DNA of 64,000 bases from Tepidibacter hydrothermalis (GCF_029542625.1 NZ_CP120733.1:434001-498000), one strand, 5' to 3'. Shown: positions 9,480 through 20,722, numbered from the stretch's first letter. The notes: generated by a model not told the origin, from the letters alone. Numbers and translations are program-made.

Positions 9480-9528
9480 TTGCTAGAGTTAATTATAAAA
9501 TGTATAATCAAACTATATAGTGAATATT
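9480..9528 (+). promoter_or_regulatory. parA promoter with second operator copy
   Basis: TTGCTA (9480-9485), 17 bases, then TATAAT (9503-9508). The sequence ACTATATAGTGAATATT (9512-9528), with perfect palindrome ACTATATAGT, covers the expected start point and repeats the operator in the divergent XRE promoter. Confidence 0.75.
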
Positions 9529-9548
9529 GAAAAGGAGCGAAAAAAATT

Positions 9549-10337
9549 ATGAGCAAAATAATAGCTATAGCATCACAAAAAGGAGGCGTTGGCAAATCAA
9601 CGACTTGTAGAAACTTAGCAACAATATTAGTAAAAGAGGGATACACAGTTCTTGCAGTAGATTGTGATAATCAGGCGAGTATGACAGATTGTTTTGGAAT
9701 TGAAAAACCTGAAAACTTAGATACAACACTTTACCATTTAATGATGGATGTTATTAATGAAAATGATCTACCGCCAAAAGAGAATTACATAATAGAAAAA
9801 GAAGGGGTAGATATTATCCCTAGTAGTATTGAATTATCAGCAGTTGAGATTAACCTTGTAAGTACCATGAGTAGGGAATATGTGCTTAAAACAATTATCG
9901 ATGAGATTAAGGATGATTATGATTATATACTTCTTGACTGTATGCCATCACTTGGTTTAATGACATTAAATGTACTTGCAACTTGTAGTAGTGCTTTAAT
10001 TCCTGCAACACCTGAATATCTATCTGCTAAAGGATTAGAATTGGTCTTAAAAACCATTATGAAATTGAAAAAGAGGATAAATCCACAGGTGGAATTTGAA
10101 GGAATATTATTAACCATGTTTGAAGAAAGGACAAACCTTTCTAAGAGTATCCTTGAGATGATTAAAGAGTCTTATGGTGAAAATATTAAAATATTTGAAA
10201 CAAGGATACCTAAATCAGTAAAGGTTGGAGAAGCGAACTTACAAAGTATGAGCATAGTAGATTATATGCCAGGGCATAAAGCTACAATAGCTTATCAAAA
10301 TTTTGCAAAGGAGTTGATTAGTAATGGTAGAGAATAA
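9549..10337 (+). CDS. ParA-family partition ATPase
   Basis: A 262-residue deviant-Walker ATPase: SQKGGVGKSTTCRNLATIL at residues ~9-27, DCDNQASMTD, and the ILLDCMPSLGLMTL Walker B region. ParA forms ATP-dependent gradients that move ParB-bound DNA and stabilise plasmids or excised ICEs. It overlaps parB by 14 bases (translational coupling). It is the first gene of the backbone and is controlled by the operator pair described upstream. Confidence 0.93.
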   Translation: MSKIIAIASQKGGVGKSTTCRNLATILVKEGYTVLAVDCDNQASMTDCFGIEKPENLDTTLYHLMMDVINENDLPPKENYIIEKEGVDIIPSSIELSAVEINLVSTMSREYVLKTIIDEIKDDYDYILLDCMPSLGLMTLNVLATCSSALIPATPEYLSAKGLELVLKTIMKLKKRINPQVEFEGILLTMFEERTNLSKSILEMIKESYGENIKIFETRIPKSVKVGEANLQSMSIVDYMPGHKATIAYQNFAKELISNGRE

Positions 10338-11355
10338 GAAGAAAAGAACAGAAACCTTTGCTTCAATCTTTGGTGATGAGCCTGATGATATAGTAGAAGA
10401 AAGTAAAGATAACACTGGAACAACAATGCTAAATATTGATGATCTTATACCTTTTGAAAATCATCCTTTTAAGCTATACGAAGGTGCTAGACTTGATGAT
10501 ATGGTTGAAAGCATTAAAAACTTTGGTATTATTGTTCCTATTGTGGTTAGGAAAAAGGATGATAAATATCAGATTTTAAGTGGTCACAATAGAGCAAATT
10601 CTGCAAAAATAGTGGGAATTTCAGAAGTCCCTGCAATCATAAAAGAAAATTTAACAGAAGAAGAAGCTACCTTAATAGTAACCGAAACCAATCTTATGCA
10701 ACGTTCTTTTGCAGATTTGCTTCATTCAGAAAGAGCTACTGTTATTGCAACTAGGCATAATGCTATGAAGAAACAGGGAGTTAGGACAGACCTTTTAAAT
10801 GAAATAGAAAAATTGTCTAAAGCACCAAATACACAAGATACTTTAACTTCATGCCCAATGGGCACGAAGTTGGACACAAAACAGGAAATAGGTGCAGAAT
10901 ACAATTTATCATCAAGGTCTGTTGCAAGATATTTAAGGATAAACAAGCTTAGTGATCAATTAAAAGCATTAGTAGATGAAGGTAAAGTTGCTATGCGTGC
11001 AGGTGTAGATTTATCATATCTTTCTAATGACAATCAAGAAATGATAGAAGCTATTATATCAGAAAATACTTTTAAGGTGGATATAAAAAAAGCAGCTAGT
11101 CTTAGGATATATGATAAAAATGGACAATTGACATGGGATACTGCCAAAGCAATTATTTCAGGTGAAATAAATAAGAAAGAAAAAAAGCCTAAAGGGATAA
11201 AGATACAGCCTAAAATTATATCCAAATACTTTAGTCCTGAAGAAGATAAAAAGGATATTGAAAGTATAATTGAAAAAGCTCTAGAGCTGTATTTTAATAA
11301 AATAAAAGATGTAGAAGTTATCATAGAAGAGGAGGAGGAATGTGAGCAGATTTAA
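10324..11355 (+). CDS. ParB-like nuclease-fold partition/regulatory protein
   Basis: A 343-residue protein. The ParB N-terminal domain starts at ~36 ([15 protein letters not shown], then [20 protein letters not shown] and HNRANSAKI). A central helix-turn-helix region follows ([19 protein letters not shown]), then a charged C-terminus (EEEEECEQI). It binds a parS-like site and stimulates ParA. Its stop overlaps the start of the giant helicase gene by 14 bases. Confidence 0.9.
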   Translation: MVENKKKRTETFASIFGDEPDDIVEESKDNTGTTMLNIDDLIPFENHPFKLYEGARLDDMVESIKNFGIIVPIVVRKKDDKYQILSGHNRANSAKIVGISEVPAIIKENLTEEEATLIVTETNLMQRSFADLLHSERATVIATRHNAMKKQGVRTDLLNEIEKLSKAPNTQDTLTSCPMGTKLDTKQEIGAEYNLSSRSVARYLRINKLSDQLKALVDEGKVAMRAGVDLSYLSNDNQEMIEAIISENTFKVDIKKAASLRIYDKNGQLTWDTAKAIISGEINKKEKKPKGIKIQPKIISKYFSPEEDKKDIESIIEKALELYFNKIKDVEVIIEEEEECEQI

Positions 11356-14300
11356 TGAAATAAGGCAAATATATGATTATACGATTTCTGAAATTATTAA
11401 AGACAAGCAAGCATGGAAAGATTTTTTATCCTTCCATGCTAAAGTCTATAAGCATAGTTTTGATAATGCATTACTTATTTATGCTCAAAGACCTGATGCT
11501 ACTCTAGTGACAGATATGAAAATGTGGAACAGAAGAATTGGCAGATGGATTAATAGAGGAGCAAAAAGCATTGCTGTATTTGATATTTCAAAACCTGCTC
11601 TTAAACTTAATTATTTGTTTGATATCAAAGATACCCATGGAGAACCTTATACAATACCTAAGGTATGGAAGTTAAATGAAAATCTTGAAAAATCACTCGT
11701 AGAAAGAATGAAGGAAAAAAGTTTAAGTAAATTAATAGAGAATATGACATCTCAAGCAGTTTATCAAAACCAAGGTGTAATTTTCAAAGAATTTGATAGG
11801 GATATTATGAATACTAAATTTGAGAATATGCCCTATGAAGGAATACAAAAATGTTTTAATCAAATGATTATAGATAGTGTAGAGTACATGATTACTAAAA
11901 GGTGTATCCAAGGAATAGGAACAGATTTATCAGAGCCTAGATTAAGTAATAATGATGCGTTTAGTGTCATTACTCATTTTAATACTAAAGCATTAGTAAT
12001 AAGACTTGGAAATGCAGTTAGCAATATTTCAGAGGGAGTTCTTAGAGATATTGAAAAAGAAGTAAGAAAAATAATGGAAGAACAAAGGAGCGTGAAAAAT
12101 AATGAAAGCAGTAGAACTCAGTTACAAAGAAGTAGAAGGGATACTTTATCCAAATCTACAAATATCGAAAGACAAGAAAATGGATCAGAAATCACTTGGC
12201 AAGTATGGACAAATGGCAATGATGTATCTAAAGGAGGAACATCCAAACAGATACAGTCTACTATTGTCGGAAGGGATACTGATGGAGACCATGCACAAGG
12301 TGAATCAACAGGCATGGGAGAGAATGGAGCTACTAAAGAACCAAATGTTGAAGACCGATCCCATACCAAATCCAAAGGACACATATCAGAGTTATCGCCA
12401 CAGAGAAATGATAAGAGCGAGAGCAGAGGAGTTAGTACTCCACGAAATAGTATACAAAGCAAGATAGATGATAATCAGGAGCTACCAGATGGTGGCTCTT
12501 TTTCTTATCAGGAAAATCTATTTGATAAGAAAAAAACAAAAGACATTTCCCATAAAAACTATGAAAGATTACAAAAAATTGCACCAGGGATTTTAAGTGG
12601 CAGATACAGATATATGAAATTAAAAGCAGATGGCTTTATGGACTTAATCATTGAAAAGCTTATGAATAATCGAATTTCACTATCACATTATTATATTCAA
12701 AATGGAGATTTAATGAGTGATCCTGATATGGAGATTATAGTAGATTACGAAAACCGTAAACTAATGGCAGCTACTTTTCGTCAAGATAATCTAGGAATCT
12801 ATCAAGATGTCTATCCAGAAGAAGGAAAATGGATACCAAACCTGAGTAGAGAACTCAATAGATTTTTAGAGGATTGGCTCAAAAATATTGAAAGACAAGG
12901 ACACATAACCTATGAAGCATATTATTCAGAAGATATTGAAACTGAGTTTGAAGACCCAATATTTGATGAAAAGGGTAATGAAATTAGTGATATAGTTGAT
13001 GAAAATAAGCTTGATAAAGAAGATTCACATGAATATCCTTTAGAAATTTCAAAGGAAAAAATCAATTACCACTATTCATCAGAAGATGAAATTGGCATTG
13101 GAGGTTTAAAAACAAAATTTAGAGCAAATATTGAAGCTATTAAAACTTTAAAAGCAATTGAAGAAGATAATAGATTGGCAACACTTGATGAACAAAGAAT
13201 TTTAGCAAGATATGTTGGTTGGGGTGGGATGGCACAAGTATTTGATAAAAATGCAAATGGTTTTAGCAATGAGTATGACGAATTAAAAAATCTTTTAACG
13301 AAAGAAGAATATGAAAGTGCTTTAGCATCAACACCGAATGCTCACTATACTTCACCTGTTGTGATTAAGGGGATTTATAAAGCTTTAGAAAAATTCCGTT
13401 TTAATGGTGGTAATATTTTAGAACCATCAATGGGTGTGGGAAATTTCTTTTCTCATCTACCAAACAGTATGGAAAAATCAAAGCTCTTTGGTGTAGAGCT
13501 AGATGAAATATCGGGACGTATTGCAAAACAGCTTTATCAAAAGGCAAATATAAGCATCAAAGGATATGAGGAAACAGATTTTAGCGACAATTTTTTTGAT
13601 GTAGCTGTAGGAAATGTACCTTTTGGCAATTACAAAGTATATGATCGATTATATGATAAGCATAATTTTATGATACATGATTACTTTATTGCCAAAACAT
13701 TAGATAAGGTTAGACCAGGAGGTATTATTGCCTTTGTAACAAGTAAAGGAACTCTAGATAAAAGGGATCAAGCTGTAAGAAAGTATATTTGTGAGAGAGC
13801 AGAGTTAATAGGAGCCATTAGACTTCCTAACATTGCTTTTAAAGAAAATGCTAATACAGATGTTACAGCAGATATATTATTCCTTAAAAAAAGAGAAAGA
13901 ATGTCAGTAGAAAATCCTAACTGGCTACATGTATCAAAAACACAAGATGGTGTACCCATCAATGAATATTTTTTAGATCATCCTGAAATGTGCTTAGGAA
14001 AGATGGTATTTGATAATCGAATGTTTGGAGAAGGGAGTAACTACACTACTTGTGTAAATACAGATGAAGGTTTTAATTTAGAAGATGCAATTGAAGTGGC
14101 AGTTGCAAATCTTGATGGGACTATTGATGATTATGCCAAGGAATCAGAAGATGAAGAACTTATACCTGCTAATCCAAAGTATAGAAATTACTCTTATGCA
14201 ATCATAGGTGAAGAGCTTTATTATAGAGAAAATTCATATATGCGTAAGATTAATGCAAAGGGAAAAACCTTAGAACGTATAAAAGGTATGATAGGTATTC

Positions 14301-17300
14301 GAGATATTACAAGGGATATTATTAACATTCAAGTAAGGGGATGTGCCAAAGAGGAATTAGAAGAAAAACAGAAGCTACTCAATGAAATATATGATGAAAT
14401 TGTAAAGAAAAATGGATATATTACATCCAGAACAAATAGCTCAGCATTTAGAGATGACAATGATTATCCACTACTCTGCTCCCTTGAAGTAATTGATGAA
14501 GATAAGAATGTTACGAAAGCTGATATGTTTACAAAGCAAACCATTAAACCTAGAGAAAGAATCACAGAAGTAGATACAGTGACAGAAGCATTAACAGTAT
14601 CTTTAAATGAGAAAGGAAAAGTAGATTTAAACTATATGTCAGAGCTTTATGACACAAATTCTGAAACTATCATTCAAGAGCTAAAGGGAGAAATCTTTCT
14701 TAATCCTGAAAAATACGATGAAAAGGATTTGTTAAGGGGCTGGGAAACTGCTGATGAATATTTATCAGGAAATGTACGCCAAAAGCTAAAGTTTGCAAAA
14801 GTTTTTGCAGAGATGAATCCAGAAGTATTTGGTCCAAATATCCCTGCTCTTGAAAGAGTACAGCCTAGAGATTTAGAAGCAAGTGAAATTGATGTACGTT
14901 TAGGGACTACATGGATAGAGCCTAAGGATTATGAAAAATTTATCTATGAAACTTTAAAAACTCCAACTTACTATCAGAATAGCGGTAATAGGAATGAAAT
15001 ATGTGTCCATTACAATAGTTACAATGCAACTTGGGCGATTGAAAACAAAGGAGTAGATGGCTATTCAATATCAGCAAAAGAAACCTATGGAACTAGTAGA
15101 ATCAATGCTTATTATATTATTGAAGATAGCTTAAATTTAAAAAGCTGCACTGTAAAAGACAGGGTAGAAGACGGAGATACTGTCAGGTATGTTTTAAACA
15201 AAAAAGAAACCATGCTAGCTAGAGAAAAGCAAAATCTTTTAAAGCAGGAATTCAAAGAATGGATTTTGAAAGATCCTGAAAGAAGAAAAAAGTATGTTGA
15301 TTATTATAATGAAAATTTTAATAACATAAGGCTAAGAGAATATGATGGAAACCATTTAACCTTTCCAGGAATGAATCCAGATATAAAACTAAGAGCGCAT
15401 CAAGTAAATGCCATTGCAAGAACCATCTATGGTGGCAATACCCTTTTAGCTCATTGTGTTGGTGCTGGAAAAACCTTTGAAATGGTTGCAAGCTGTATGG
15501 AACAAAAAAGGCTAGGCATTATAAAAAAAGCTATCTTTGTTGTACCTAATCATTTAACACAGGATATAGGAAGTGAATTTTTGAGGTTATATCCATCTGC
15601 CAATATTTTAGTAACAACGAAAAAAGATTTTCAGAAATCAAATAGAAGAAGGTTTGTAAGTAGAATTGCAACAGGTGCTTATGATGCAGTTATTATCGGT
15701 CACAGCCAATTTGAAAAAATCCCTGTATCCAAAGAGCGTCAGGAAGAAATGATAAAAAGACAGATACAAGATATTTCAAATTCTATTGAGCAAGTGAAAA
15801 AATCCAACGGTGAAAACTGGAGCATTAAGCAGATGGAAAAATTAAAATTATCTCTAACTGCTGAAATGAAAAGACTTCATGATAGTCTTAAGGACGATGT
15901 AATAAACTTTGAAGAATTAGGAATAGATACTATGTATGTTGATGAAGCACATTATTTTAAAAATTGTGCAGTATTCTCTAAGATAAGAAATGTTGCTGGC
16001 ATATCAAATACAAGAGCAAAAAAAGCATCAGATATGTTGATGAAAACACAATATATTCAAGAGATTAATAAAGGAAGAGGTGTTGTTTTTGCAACAGGAA
16101 CACCTATTTCAAATAGTATGACAGAGATGTATGTTATGCAGAGGTATCTACAAAACAAGGAACTTGAAGAAAGAAACATCCATCATTTTGATGCATGGGC
16201 TGCTCAGTTTGGAGAAGTAATATCCAGTTTGGAACTTGCTCCTGAAGGAACGGGATACCGCTATAAAAGTAGATTTGCTAAATTTACAAATCTCCCTGAA
16301 CTCATGACTATATTTAAGAATATGGCAGATATAAAGACACCAGATATGCTGAATCTACCTGTACCAAAATTGAAAGAAGGAAAGTACAAACTCATTTCAG
16401 CAGAACGTAGTGCTTTTACTGAAGAAGTGATGGAAGAGTTTGTAGAAAGAGCAAGTAATATTAGAAATGGAAACGTTGATCCACGAGTGGACAATATGCT
16501 TAAGATTACCAATGAAGCAAGATTATTAGGACTTGACCCAAGACTATTGTATCCAGATGCTCCTAATGAACCAGATAGCAAAGTTAATCGATGTATAGAA
16601 CAAGTTTATGAGGAATACAAGGAAAGTGAAAAAGATAAAGGAACACAAATCATATTTTGTGATGCAGGAACGCCCAATGCTGATGGGCGTTTTTCTGTTT
16701 ACCCATATATAAAAGAAGAGTTAGTGAAAAGAGGAATTGCAGAAGATGAAATATGCTTTATTCATGATGCCAAAAGTGAAGCACAAAGAGAAGCTATGTT
16801 TAGCGATATGAGAAGCGGTAATAAAAGAATTATTATTGGCTCAACGCAGAAAATGGGAACAGGAACAAATATACAAGATAGACTTACAGCACTGCATCAT
16901 TTAGATTGTCCTTGGAGACCAAGTGACCTAGAACAGCGAGAAGGAAGAATCCTTCGTCAAGGGAATAAAAATGAAGAAGTGAATATCTACAGATATGTTA
17001 CAAGAGGAACCTTTGACAGCTACTTATGGCAAATTGTTGAGAATAAGCAAAGGTTTATATCTCAAATCATGACCAGCAAATCCATTGCTAGAAATGCAGA
17101 AGATATTGATGAAACTGTACTATCCTTTGCAGAAGTAAAAGCACTTGCTACAGGTAATCCACTCATTAAAGAAAAGATGGATATTGATAATGAAGTAAGT
17201 AGACTGACTTTACTTAAAGCATCATACAATAGTCGAAAATATGCCATGGAAGATAATTTCACCTATAAATATCCTAAATTAATCAATAGCACAAAACAGA

Positions 17301-17869
17301 AAATTGAGTGCATTATCAAAGATATTCAGCGTAGGGACATGAATACTATAGCAGATTTTAAAATTATGATTAATGGACGCTTCTTTGATGAGAGAGAAAA
17401 GGCAGGAACTTATATACAGGCACTTATGCCTAAACTAGATGCTGACAAAGAAGTAAACATAGGAGACTTTAGAGGCTTTCAGTTGTTTGTAAAAAAAGAT
17501 GATTTTCTAAGGCAGCATAAATTTATTTTACAAGGAGATATGAAACATATTGTAGACTTTGGAGATAGTCCACATGGAAATATGGTAAGACTTGAAAACT
17601 TGCTATTAGGCTTTGAGAAAAAAATTCAAAAATATGAAACATCAATAGATGAATATGAGAGAAACATGGAGCAATCCAAAGAAGAATTTAATAAACCTTT
17701 CAAATATGAAGAAGAGCTAGCTGCCAAATTGAAAAGACAATTTGAGTTAAATGCAGAACTAGATATGGATAAAGGAGGAGATGAAATTTTAGGAGATGAT
17801 GACAGTATGAAGGAGGATGAATTAGATACGGATAAGGAAGTAAATAGTGAAGATATTGAAATTGAATAA
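11342..17869 (+). CDS. Giant fused N6-adenine methylase / SNF2-type helicase of ICE backbone
   Basis: 2175 residues. Parts in order: an N-terminal ArdC/LtrC-like segment (residues ~15-75, [20 protein letters not shown]); a hydrophilic low-complexity linker (~250-400), which is the part overlapped by another gene; and a methylase-like domain (~640-850; [14 protein letters not shown] as SAM site, VGNVPFGNY in place of NPPY). Then follows a SF2 helicase: Walker [10 protein letters not shown] (~1372), box [12 protein letters not shown] (~1533), and motifs [11 protein letters not shown] with [12 protein letters not shown] (~1840-1880). Proteins of this design are universal in one class of Firmicute ICEs and large plasmids. 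They may protect or process element DNA; the exact role is unproven. The start overlaps parB and has GGAGGAGG upstream. Confidence 0.9.
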   Translation: MSRFNEIRQIYDYTISEIIKDKQAWKDFLSFHAKVYKHSFDNALLIYAQRPDATLVTDMKMWNRRIGRWINRGAKSIAVFDISKPALKLNYLFDIKDTHGEPYTIPKVWKLNENLEKSLVERMKEKSLSKLIENMTSQAVYQNQGVIFKEFDRDIMNTKFENMPYEGIQKCFNQMIIDSVEYMITKRCIQGIGTDLSEPRLSNNDAFSVITHFNTKALVIRLGNAVSNISEGVLRDIEKEVRKIMEEQRSVKNNESSRTQLQRSRRDTLSKSTNIERQENGSEITWQVWTNGNDVSKGGTSKQIQSTIVGRDTDGDHAQGESTGMGENGATKEPNVEDRSHTKSKGHISELSPQRNDKSESRGVSTPRNSIQSKIDDNQELPDGGSFSYQENLFDKKKTKDISHKNYERLQKIAPGILSGRYRYMKLKADGFMDLIIEKLMNNRISLSHYYIQNGDLMSDPDMEIIVDYENRKLMAATFRQDNLGIYQDVYPEEGKWIPNLSRELNRFLEDWLKNIERQGHITYEAYYSEDIETEFEDPIFDEKGNEISDIVDENKLDKEDSHEYPLEISKEKINYHYSSEDEIGIGGLKTKFRANIEAIKTLKAIEEDNRLATLDEQRILARYVGWGGMAQVFDKNANGFSNEYDELKNLLTKEEYESALASTPNAHYTSPVVIKGIYKALEKFRFNGGNILEPSMGVGNFFSHLPNSMEKSKLFGVELDEISGRIAKQLYQKANISIKGYEETDFSDNFFDVAVGNVPFGNYKVYDRLYDKHNFMIHDYFIAKTLDKVRPGGIIAFVTSKGTLDKRDQAVRKYICERAELIGAIRLPNIAFKENANTDVTADILFLKKRERMSVENPNWLHVSKTQDGVPINEYFLDHPEMCLGKMVFDNRMFGEGSNYTTCVNTDEGFNLEDAIEVAVANLDGTIDDYAKESEDEELIPANPKYRNYSYAIIGEELYYRENSYMRKINAKGKTLERIKGMIGIRDITRDIINIQVRGCAKEELEEKQKLLNEIYDEIVKKNGYITSRTNSSAFRDDNDYPLLCSLEVIDEDKNVTKADMFTKQTIKPRERITEVDTVTEALTVSLNEKGKVDLNYMSELYDTNSETIIQELKGEIFLNPEKYDEKDLLRGWETADEYLSGNVRQKLKFAKVFAEMNPEVFGPNIPALERVQPRDLEASEIDVRLGTTWIEPKDYEKFIYETLKTPTYYQNSGNRNEICVHYNSYNATWAIENKGVDGYSISAKETYGTSRINAYYIIEDSLNLKSCTVKDRVEDGDTVRYVLNKKETMLAREKQNLLKQEFKEWILKDPERRKKYVDYYNENFNNIRLREYDGNHLTFPGMNPDIKLRAHQVNAIARTIYGGNTLLAHCVGAGKTFEMVASCMEQKRLGIIKKAIFVVPNHLTQDIGSEFLRLYPSANILVTTKKDFQKSNRRRFVSRIATGAYDAVIIGHSQFEKIPVSKERQEEMIKRQIQDISNSIEQVKKSNGENWSIKQMEKLKLSLTAEMKRLHDSLKDDVINFEELGIDTMYVDEAHYFKNCAVFSKIRNVAGISNTRAKKASDMLMKTQYIQEINKGRGVVFATGTPISNSMTEMYVMQRYLQNKELEERNIHHFDAWAAQFGEVISSLELAPEGTGYRYKSRFAKFTNLPELMTIFKNMADIKTPDMLNLPVPKLKEGKYKLISAERSAFTEEVMEEFVERASNIRNGNVDPRVDNMLKITNEARLLGLDPRLLYPDAPNEPDSKVNRCIEQVYEEYKESEKDKGTQIIFCDAGTPNADGRFSVYPYIKEELVKRGIAEDEICFIHDAKSEAQREAMFSDMRSGNKRIIIGSTQKMGTGTNIQDRLTALHHLDCPWRPSDLEQREGRILRQGNKNEEVNIYRYVTRGTFDSYLWQIVENKQRFISQIMTSKSIARNAEDIDETVLSFAEVKALATGNPLIKEKMDIDNEVSRLTLLKASYNSRKYAMEDNFTYKYPKLINSTKQKIECIIKDIQRRDMNTIADFKIMINGRFFDEREKAGTYIQALMPKLDADKEVNIGDFRGFQLFVKKDDFLRQHKFILQGDMKHIVDFGDSPHGNMVRLENLLLGFEKKIQKYETSIDEYERNMEQSKEEFNKPFKYEEELAAKLKRQFELNAELDMDKGGDEILGDDDSMKEDELDTDKEVNSEDIEIE
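12102..12467 (+). CDS. TnpV family protein encoded in an alternate frame inside the giant helicase gene
   Basis: A 121-residue ORF in the +1 frame relative to the helicase. It has AAAGGAG 11 bases before ATG. The protein (IPN-like YPNLQIS, then [51 protein letters not shown]) has the order and spacing of conserved features I know from TnpV, a transposon-encoded family of unknown function. The host frame in the same stretch is a Ser/Gly/Asn-rich linker without domain structure, as expected where an overlapping gene constrains it. So I treat it as a real overprinted gene, not a shadow. It is probably translated from the same transcript. Confidence 0.7.
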   Translation: MKAVELSYKEVEGILYPNLQISKDKKMDQKSLGKYGQMAMMYLKEEHPNRYSLLLSEGILMETMHKVNQQAWERMELLKNQMLKTDPIPNPKDTYQSYRHREMIRARAEELVLHEIVYKAR

Positions 17870-17879
17870 TTAAAAAAAT

Positions 17880-17900
17880 GGCAGGGGCAATGCTCCTGCC
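17880..17900 (+). promoter_or_regulatory. Intergenic hairpin downstream of the helicase gene
   Basis: GGCAGGGGC-AAT-GCTCCTGCC forms a 9-bp stem with one mismatch. It has no clear T run, so it may be an RNA-stability or attenuation element and not a full terminator. Confidence 0.6.
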
Positions 17901-17925
17901 TTAAACTTTTGAAGGAGTGGATGGA

Positions 17926-18189
17926 ATGAATAAAGATTTTGCTATTAGAAAAGAAAGAGTAGTTGAACAGATATCTCAGATTTTAAATGTGGATCAAGAA
18001 GTAGATGCTAGGATTAAAAATACAATTAAAGAAATAGGGATTGAAGCTTTCTTATTCAATATCGATACCTTAGATTTTCCAGATGAGATGAAAGAAAGAG
18101 TAAATGCATTAAAGGAGATTATTCAACTGAATGATATCTATGGAAAAGCTTTTTATTCTGCAAAAGGAGGTAATATGGATGACAAATAG
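17926..18189 (+). CDS. Small ICE backbone protein, unknown function
   Basis: 87 residues, acidic and helical. ATG 17926 follows GAAGGAG at 8 bases. It resembles the small protein encoded after the next gene: both carry a (M/E)xxFLxxxxTLxFxxExKE(R/K) stretch and a C-terminal helix, so the two are probable paralogues flanking the RadC-like gene. Its stop codon overlaps the start of that gene. The function is unknown. Confidence 0.7.
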   Translation: MNKDFAIRKERVVEQISQILNVDQEVDARIKNTIKEIGIEAFLFNIDTLDFPDEMKERVNALKEIIQLNDIYGKAFYSAKGGNMDDK

Positions 18190-18904
18190 GATTCAATATG
18201 AGGACAGCTTCTTAAAAAGTATTAATAAGCTAACAGGAATTCCAATAAACAAAATCAGAAAGTATGCCAAAGAGAATAATCCATTCAATATTTTGGAGCA
18301 CCCATTAGTAGTAGAACCAAATGAAAAACAATTAGAAAGAATATGTAAGCTAAATGAATTTATTGCATCCTATAATGTCTTTAGAATGAATGAAGAAGAA
18401 AATAGAATCAAGTTTAAATCACCAAAAGATGCAGGACAATATTTCTTAGCTTTACTTGGAGGGAAGAGAGACCATGAAAGATTTATGGTAGCTTTTTTAG
18501 ATAATAGTAACAGTATTATTGAAACGAGGACTGTATCAGAAGGAGATATAGCAAGTGCAGTTGTTTATCCTAGAAAAATTCTAAAAATGGCTATGGCAAA
18601 TGATTGTAAAAGTATTATGATAGCACATAATCATCCAGGAGGCTCCATTAATCCATCAAGAGAAGATAAAGCATTAACGCAAAGAATAGTAGATATTTTT
18701 CAGCCATTAGATATTAGAGTACTAGACCATATTATCGTAGGCGGGGGAAAGTATTCATCAATGGCTGAAGATGGATATTTACCTAGCGAGGTTTCAGATA
18801 AAGCTAATTATGAACCAATATCATTAGATGGCAAACATCAAATAGAAGAAAGAATTATGACATATGAGAATGATTTTGAAGAAGATGAAGAAATGGAGAT
18901 ATAG
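18179..18904 (+). CDS. RadC-like JAB/JAMM domain protein
   Basis: 241 residues. ATG 18179 is 8 bases after AAAGGAGG and overlaps the stop of the preceding gene. The C-terminal ~120 residues hold the metal-binding JAMM motif AHNHPGGSINPSREDKAL with an upstream Glu (IIETRTVSEGD), as in RadC (YkfG-like) proteins common on mobile elements. The biochemical role of RadC is unsettled; a metalloprotease-like or DNA-maintenance function is proposed. The N-terminal 80 residues are helical and family-specific. Confidence 0.85.
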   Translation: MTNRIQYEDSFLKSINKLTGIPINKIRKYAKENNPFNILEHPLVVEPNEKQLERICKLNEFIASYNVFRMNEEENRIKFKSPKDAGQYFLALLGGKRDHERFMVAFLDNSNSIIETRTVSEGDIASAVVYPRKILKMAMANDCKSIMIAHNHPGGSINPSREDKALTQRIVDIFQPLDIRVLDHIIVGGGKYSSMAEDGYLPSEVSDKANYEPISLDGKHQIEERIMTYENDFEEDEEMEI

Positions 18905-18917
18905 GGGGAATGGGATT

Positions 18918-19157
18918 ATGAATAATAGAGAAAAAAACAGTGAAACCTTATGTTGGATATTAGGATTTAATTATGAAGCAAAATCAAAGGTAAGAAAATA
19001 TGTTAAAGAATCTGGAATGAAAAGTTTTTTATTAAGCTATAAAACATTAGAATTTACATTGGAAGAAAAAGAAAAAATAGGTATATTAAAAAGAGTATTA
19101 GAAACATTTGATGGAGATATTGAAACTATTGATTTTGGTGAGGACGATGATTATTAA
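18918..19157 (+). CDS. Small ICE backbone protein, paralogue of the gene at 17926
   Basis: 79 residues, starting at ATG 18918 after AGGGGGAA. The core KSFLLSYKTLEFTLEEKEK parallels AFLFNIDTLDFPDEMKER in the protein encoded before the RadC-like gene. It is acidic at the C-terminus (FGEDDDY). Function unknown. Confidence 0.65.
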   Translation: MNNREKNSETLCWILGFNYEAKSKVRKYVKESGMKSFLLSYKTLEFTLEEKEKIGILKRVLETFDGDIETIDFGEDDDY

Positions 19158-19172
19158 AGGAAGGTGGATATC

Positions 19173-20135
19173 ATGGCTAGAGAATTACGTAGATTTAGTG
19201 ATGAGCAAATTAATCAGGCAAATGATATAAACATTATTTCTTATGCACAAAGCAGAGGATATGAAGTCAAAAAAATATCTCCAAGATCTTATAAAATTCC
19301 TGGTTATGGTGGACTTTATATAGATGGGAATGGACATCGGTGGAATTGTTTTTCAAGGGGAACAGGTGGTGGAGCAATACAGTTTGTTATGGAAATGGAA
19401 GGTAAGACGTGGGTAGAAGCAATTAAGCAGCTTTTAGGTATTTCACAGGATGAACTTCCCTTTATTCCACCACCACCTAAGGAAATTGAAATAAAAAGTG
19501 ATTTAGAAATTCCTGAAAAGAATGATACTTACAAGCATATTTTTGCTTACTTGATTAAGACGAGAAAGCTAGATGGTGATATAGTAAATCAATTTGTAAA
19601 GGATAAAAAAATCTATGAAGATACGCATCATAATTGTGTATTTGTTGGATATGATGAAGAGAATAATCCTAAGTTTGCAAGTGTGAGGGGAACCAATACT
19701 AATAAAAAATTTCGTAGAGATATAGAGAACTCAGATAAAGGGTATCCATTTTGCCAAGAAGGCAGAAGTGATATCCTTTGTATATTTGAAAGTGCTATTG
19801 ATCTTATGAGTTATTTGACACTTTTAAAGCTGCATGGCGTAGTAGAATTTCATCATCATATGCTTTCAATGGGAGGAACATCTTATATTCCAATTGAAAA
19901 ATATTTAGAGAAAAATCCTAATATAACTAACCTGATATTATGCCTTGATTCTGATGATGAAGGTAATTTTTTTTCACAGAAGATTAGAGAAAAGTTTGGT
20001 GAGAAATATGAAGTAGCAAGGCATATCCCTAAAAGAAAAGATTTTAATGATGAGTTAGTAGCTTTTAGTGAAAAGGCTAGGGTTATTGAAAAAACAAAAG
20101 AAACAACAGTTATTGAAGAAGAATGTATGGTATAA
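19173..20135 (+). CDS. DUF3991/Toprim DNA primase-like protein
   Basis: 320 residues. The N-terminal part is zinc-finger-primase-like (GGLYIDGNGHRWNCFSRGTG, then GGAIQFVMEMEG), followed by a Toprim domain (CIFESAIDLMSYLTLL with the Glu, LILCLDSDDEGNFFSQKI with the DxD). It fits the DUF3991/Toprim proteins found next to the relaxase in Firmicute ICEs and probably primes replication of the transferred strand. ATG 19173 follows AAGGAAGGTGG. It is the last gene before the oriT-like region. Confidence 0.85.
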   Translation: MARELRRFSDEQINQANDINIISYAQSRGYEVKKISPRSYKIPGYGGLYIDGNGHRWNCFSRGTGGGAIQFVMEMEGKTWVEAIKQLLGISQDELPFIPPPPKEIEIKSDLEIPEKNDTYKHIFAYLIKTRKLDGDIVNQFVKDKKIYEDTHHNCVFVGYDEENNPKFASVRGTNTNKKFRRDIENSDKGYPFCQEGRSDILCIFESAIDLMSYLTLLKLHGVVEFHHHMLSMGGTSYIPIEKYLEKNPNITNLILCLDSDDEGNFFSQKIREKFGEKYEVARHIPKRKDFNDELVAFSEKARVIEKTKETTVIEEECMV

Positions 20136-20204
20136 TTTGTAGCAGGGTTAAGGATTATAATTTTTTATTCAATATCCAAAACAGACCAAAATAAATCAGT
20201 TAGG

Positions 20205-20345
20205 ATTTAAGAGGGCAAGCTTCCACTTTGTTAAACAAAGTGCTTGATGGAAAGTGTCCCATGCCCTATTAATACTTGGGAGCGTTGCTCCCAAACCCTC
20301 AAAAGACAACTTTGATAAACTGTAACTGATGTTACGGAAGTAATC
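20205..20345 (+). other. Candidate oriT region (nested inverted repeats)
   Basis: The ~260 bases between the primase and cupin genes are non-coding and rich in secondary structure. The hairpin CACTTTG-TTAAA-CAAAGTG (20224-20242) is enclosed by AGGGCA (20212) and TGCCCT (20262). A second perfect hairpin TTGGGAGC-GTT-GCTCCCAA (20276-20294) is followed by ACCCTCAAAAGAC. Such nested repeats directly upstream of MobC and relaxase genes are the expected layout of a transfer origin. The nick site cannot be fixed from sequence alone. Confidence 0.6.
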
Positions 20346-20395
20346 GAAGATATGATATATAATATTGATTATATCTATGAAAGTGAGGGTTTAAA

Positions 20396-20722
20396 ATGAT
20401 TGAAAAATTATATAAGTATAGCACAACAGATGAAAAAGCTGTAGAAAAAATTATTATGGACGAGAATATTAATTATATTCACATGGTGTTTAACAAGAAT
20501 GAAGGTTTACCAGAACATTATTCAAACTCTAATGTTTACATGACGGTTTTAAGAGGTGTTTTATCAATAGGGTTGAATGATCAAGAAATTCATGAGTATA
20601 AGAAGGGGGATATATTACAAATACCTTTCAATACGAAAATGAAAGTTAATAATTTACATGATGATGTATTGGAATTAATTGTTGTAAAAGCACCTGCCCC
20701 TTCAAATTATAAACAAAACTAG
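20396..20722 (+). CDS. Small cupin-domain protein (cargo)
   Basis: 108 residues, a single-domain cupin beta-barrel: EGLPEHYSNSNVYMTVLRGV has the first cupin motif, and YKKGDILQIPFNTKMKVNN the second (PxxxxHxxxN, with H replaced). Several metal ligands are missing (HYSNSN keeps one His), so enzymatic activity is doubtful and a binding role is more likely. It sits between the oriT-like region and mobC, so it is probably an insertion into the mobilisation module. Substrate unknown. Confidence 0.75.
   Translation: MIEKLYKYSTTDEKAVEKIIMDENINYIHMVFNKNEGLPEHYSNSNVYMTVLRGVLSIGLNDQEIHEYKKGDILQIPFNTKMKVNNLHDDVLELIVVKAPAPSNYKQN

Noticed and set aside
12118-12462. Minus-strand ORF opposite the TnpV frame
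   Set aside because: It has no start signals and no recognisable protein; it is open only because the plus strand is double-coding here.
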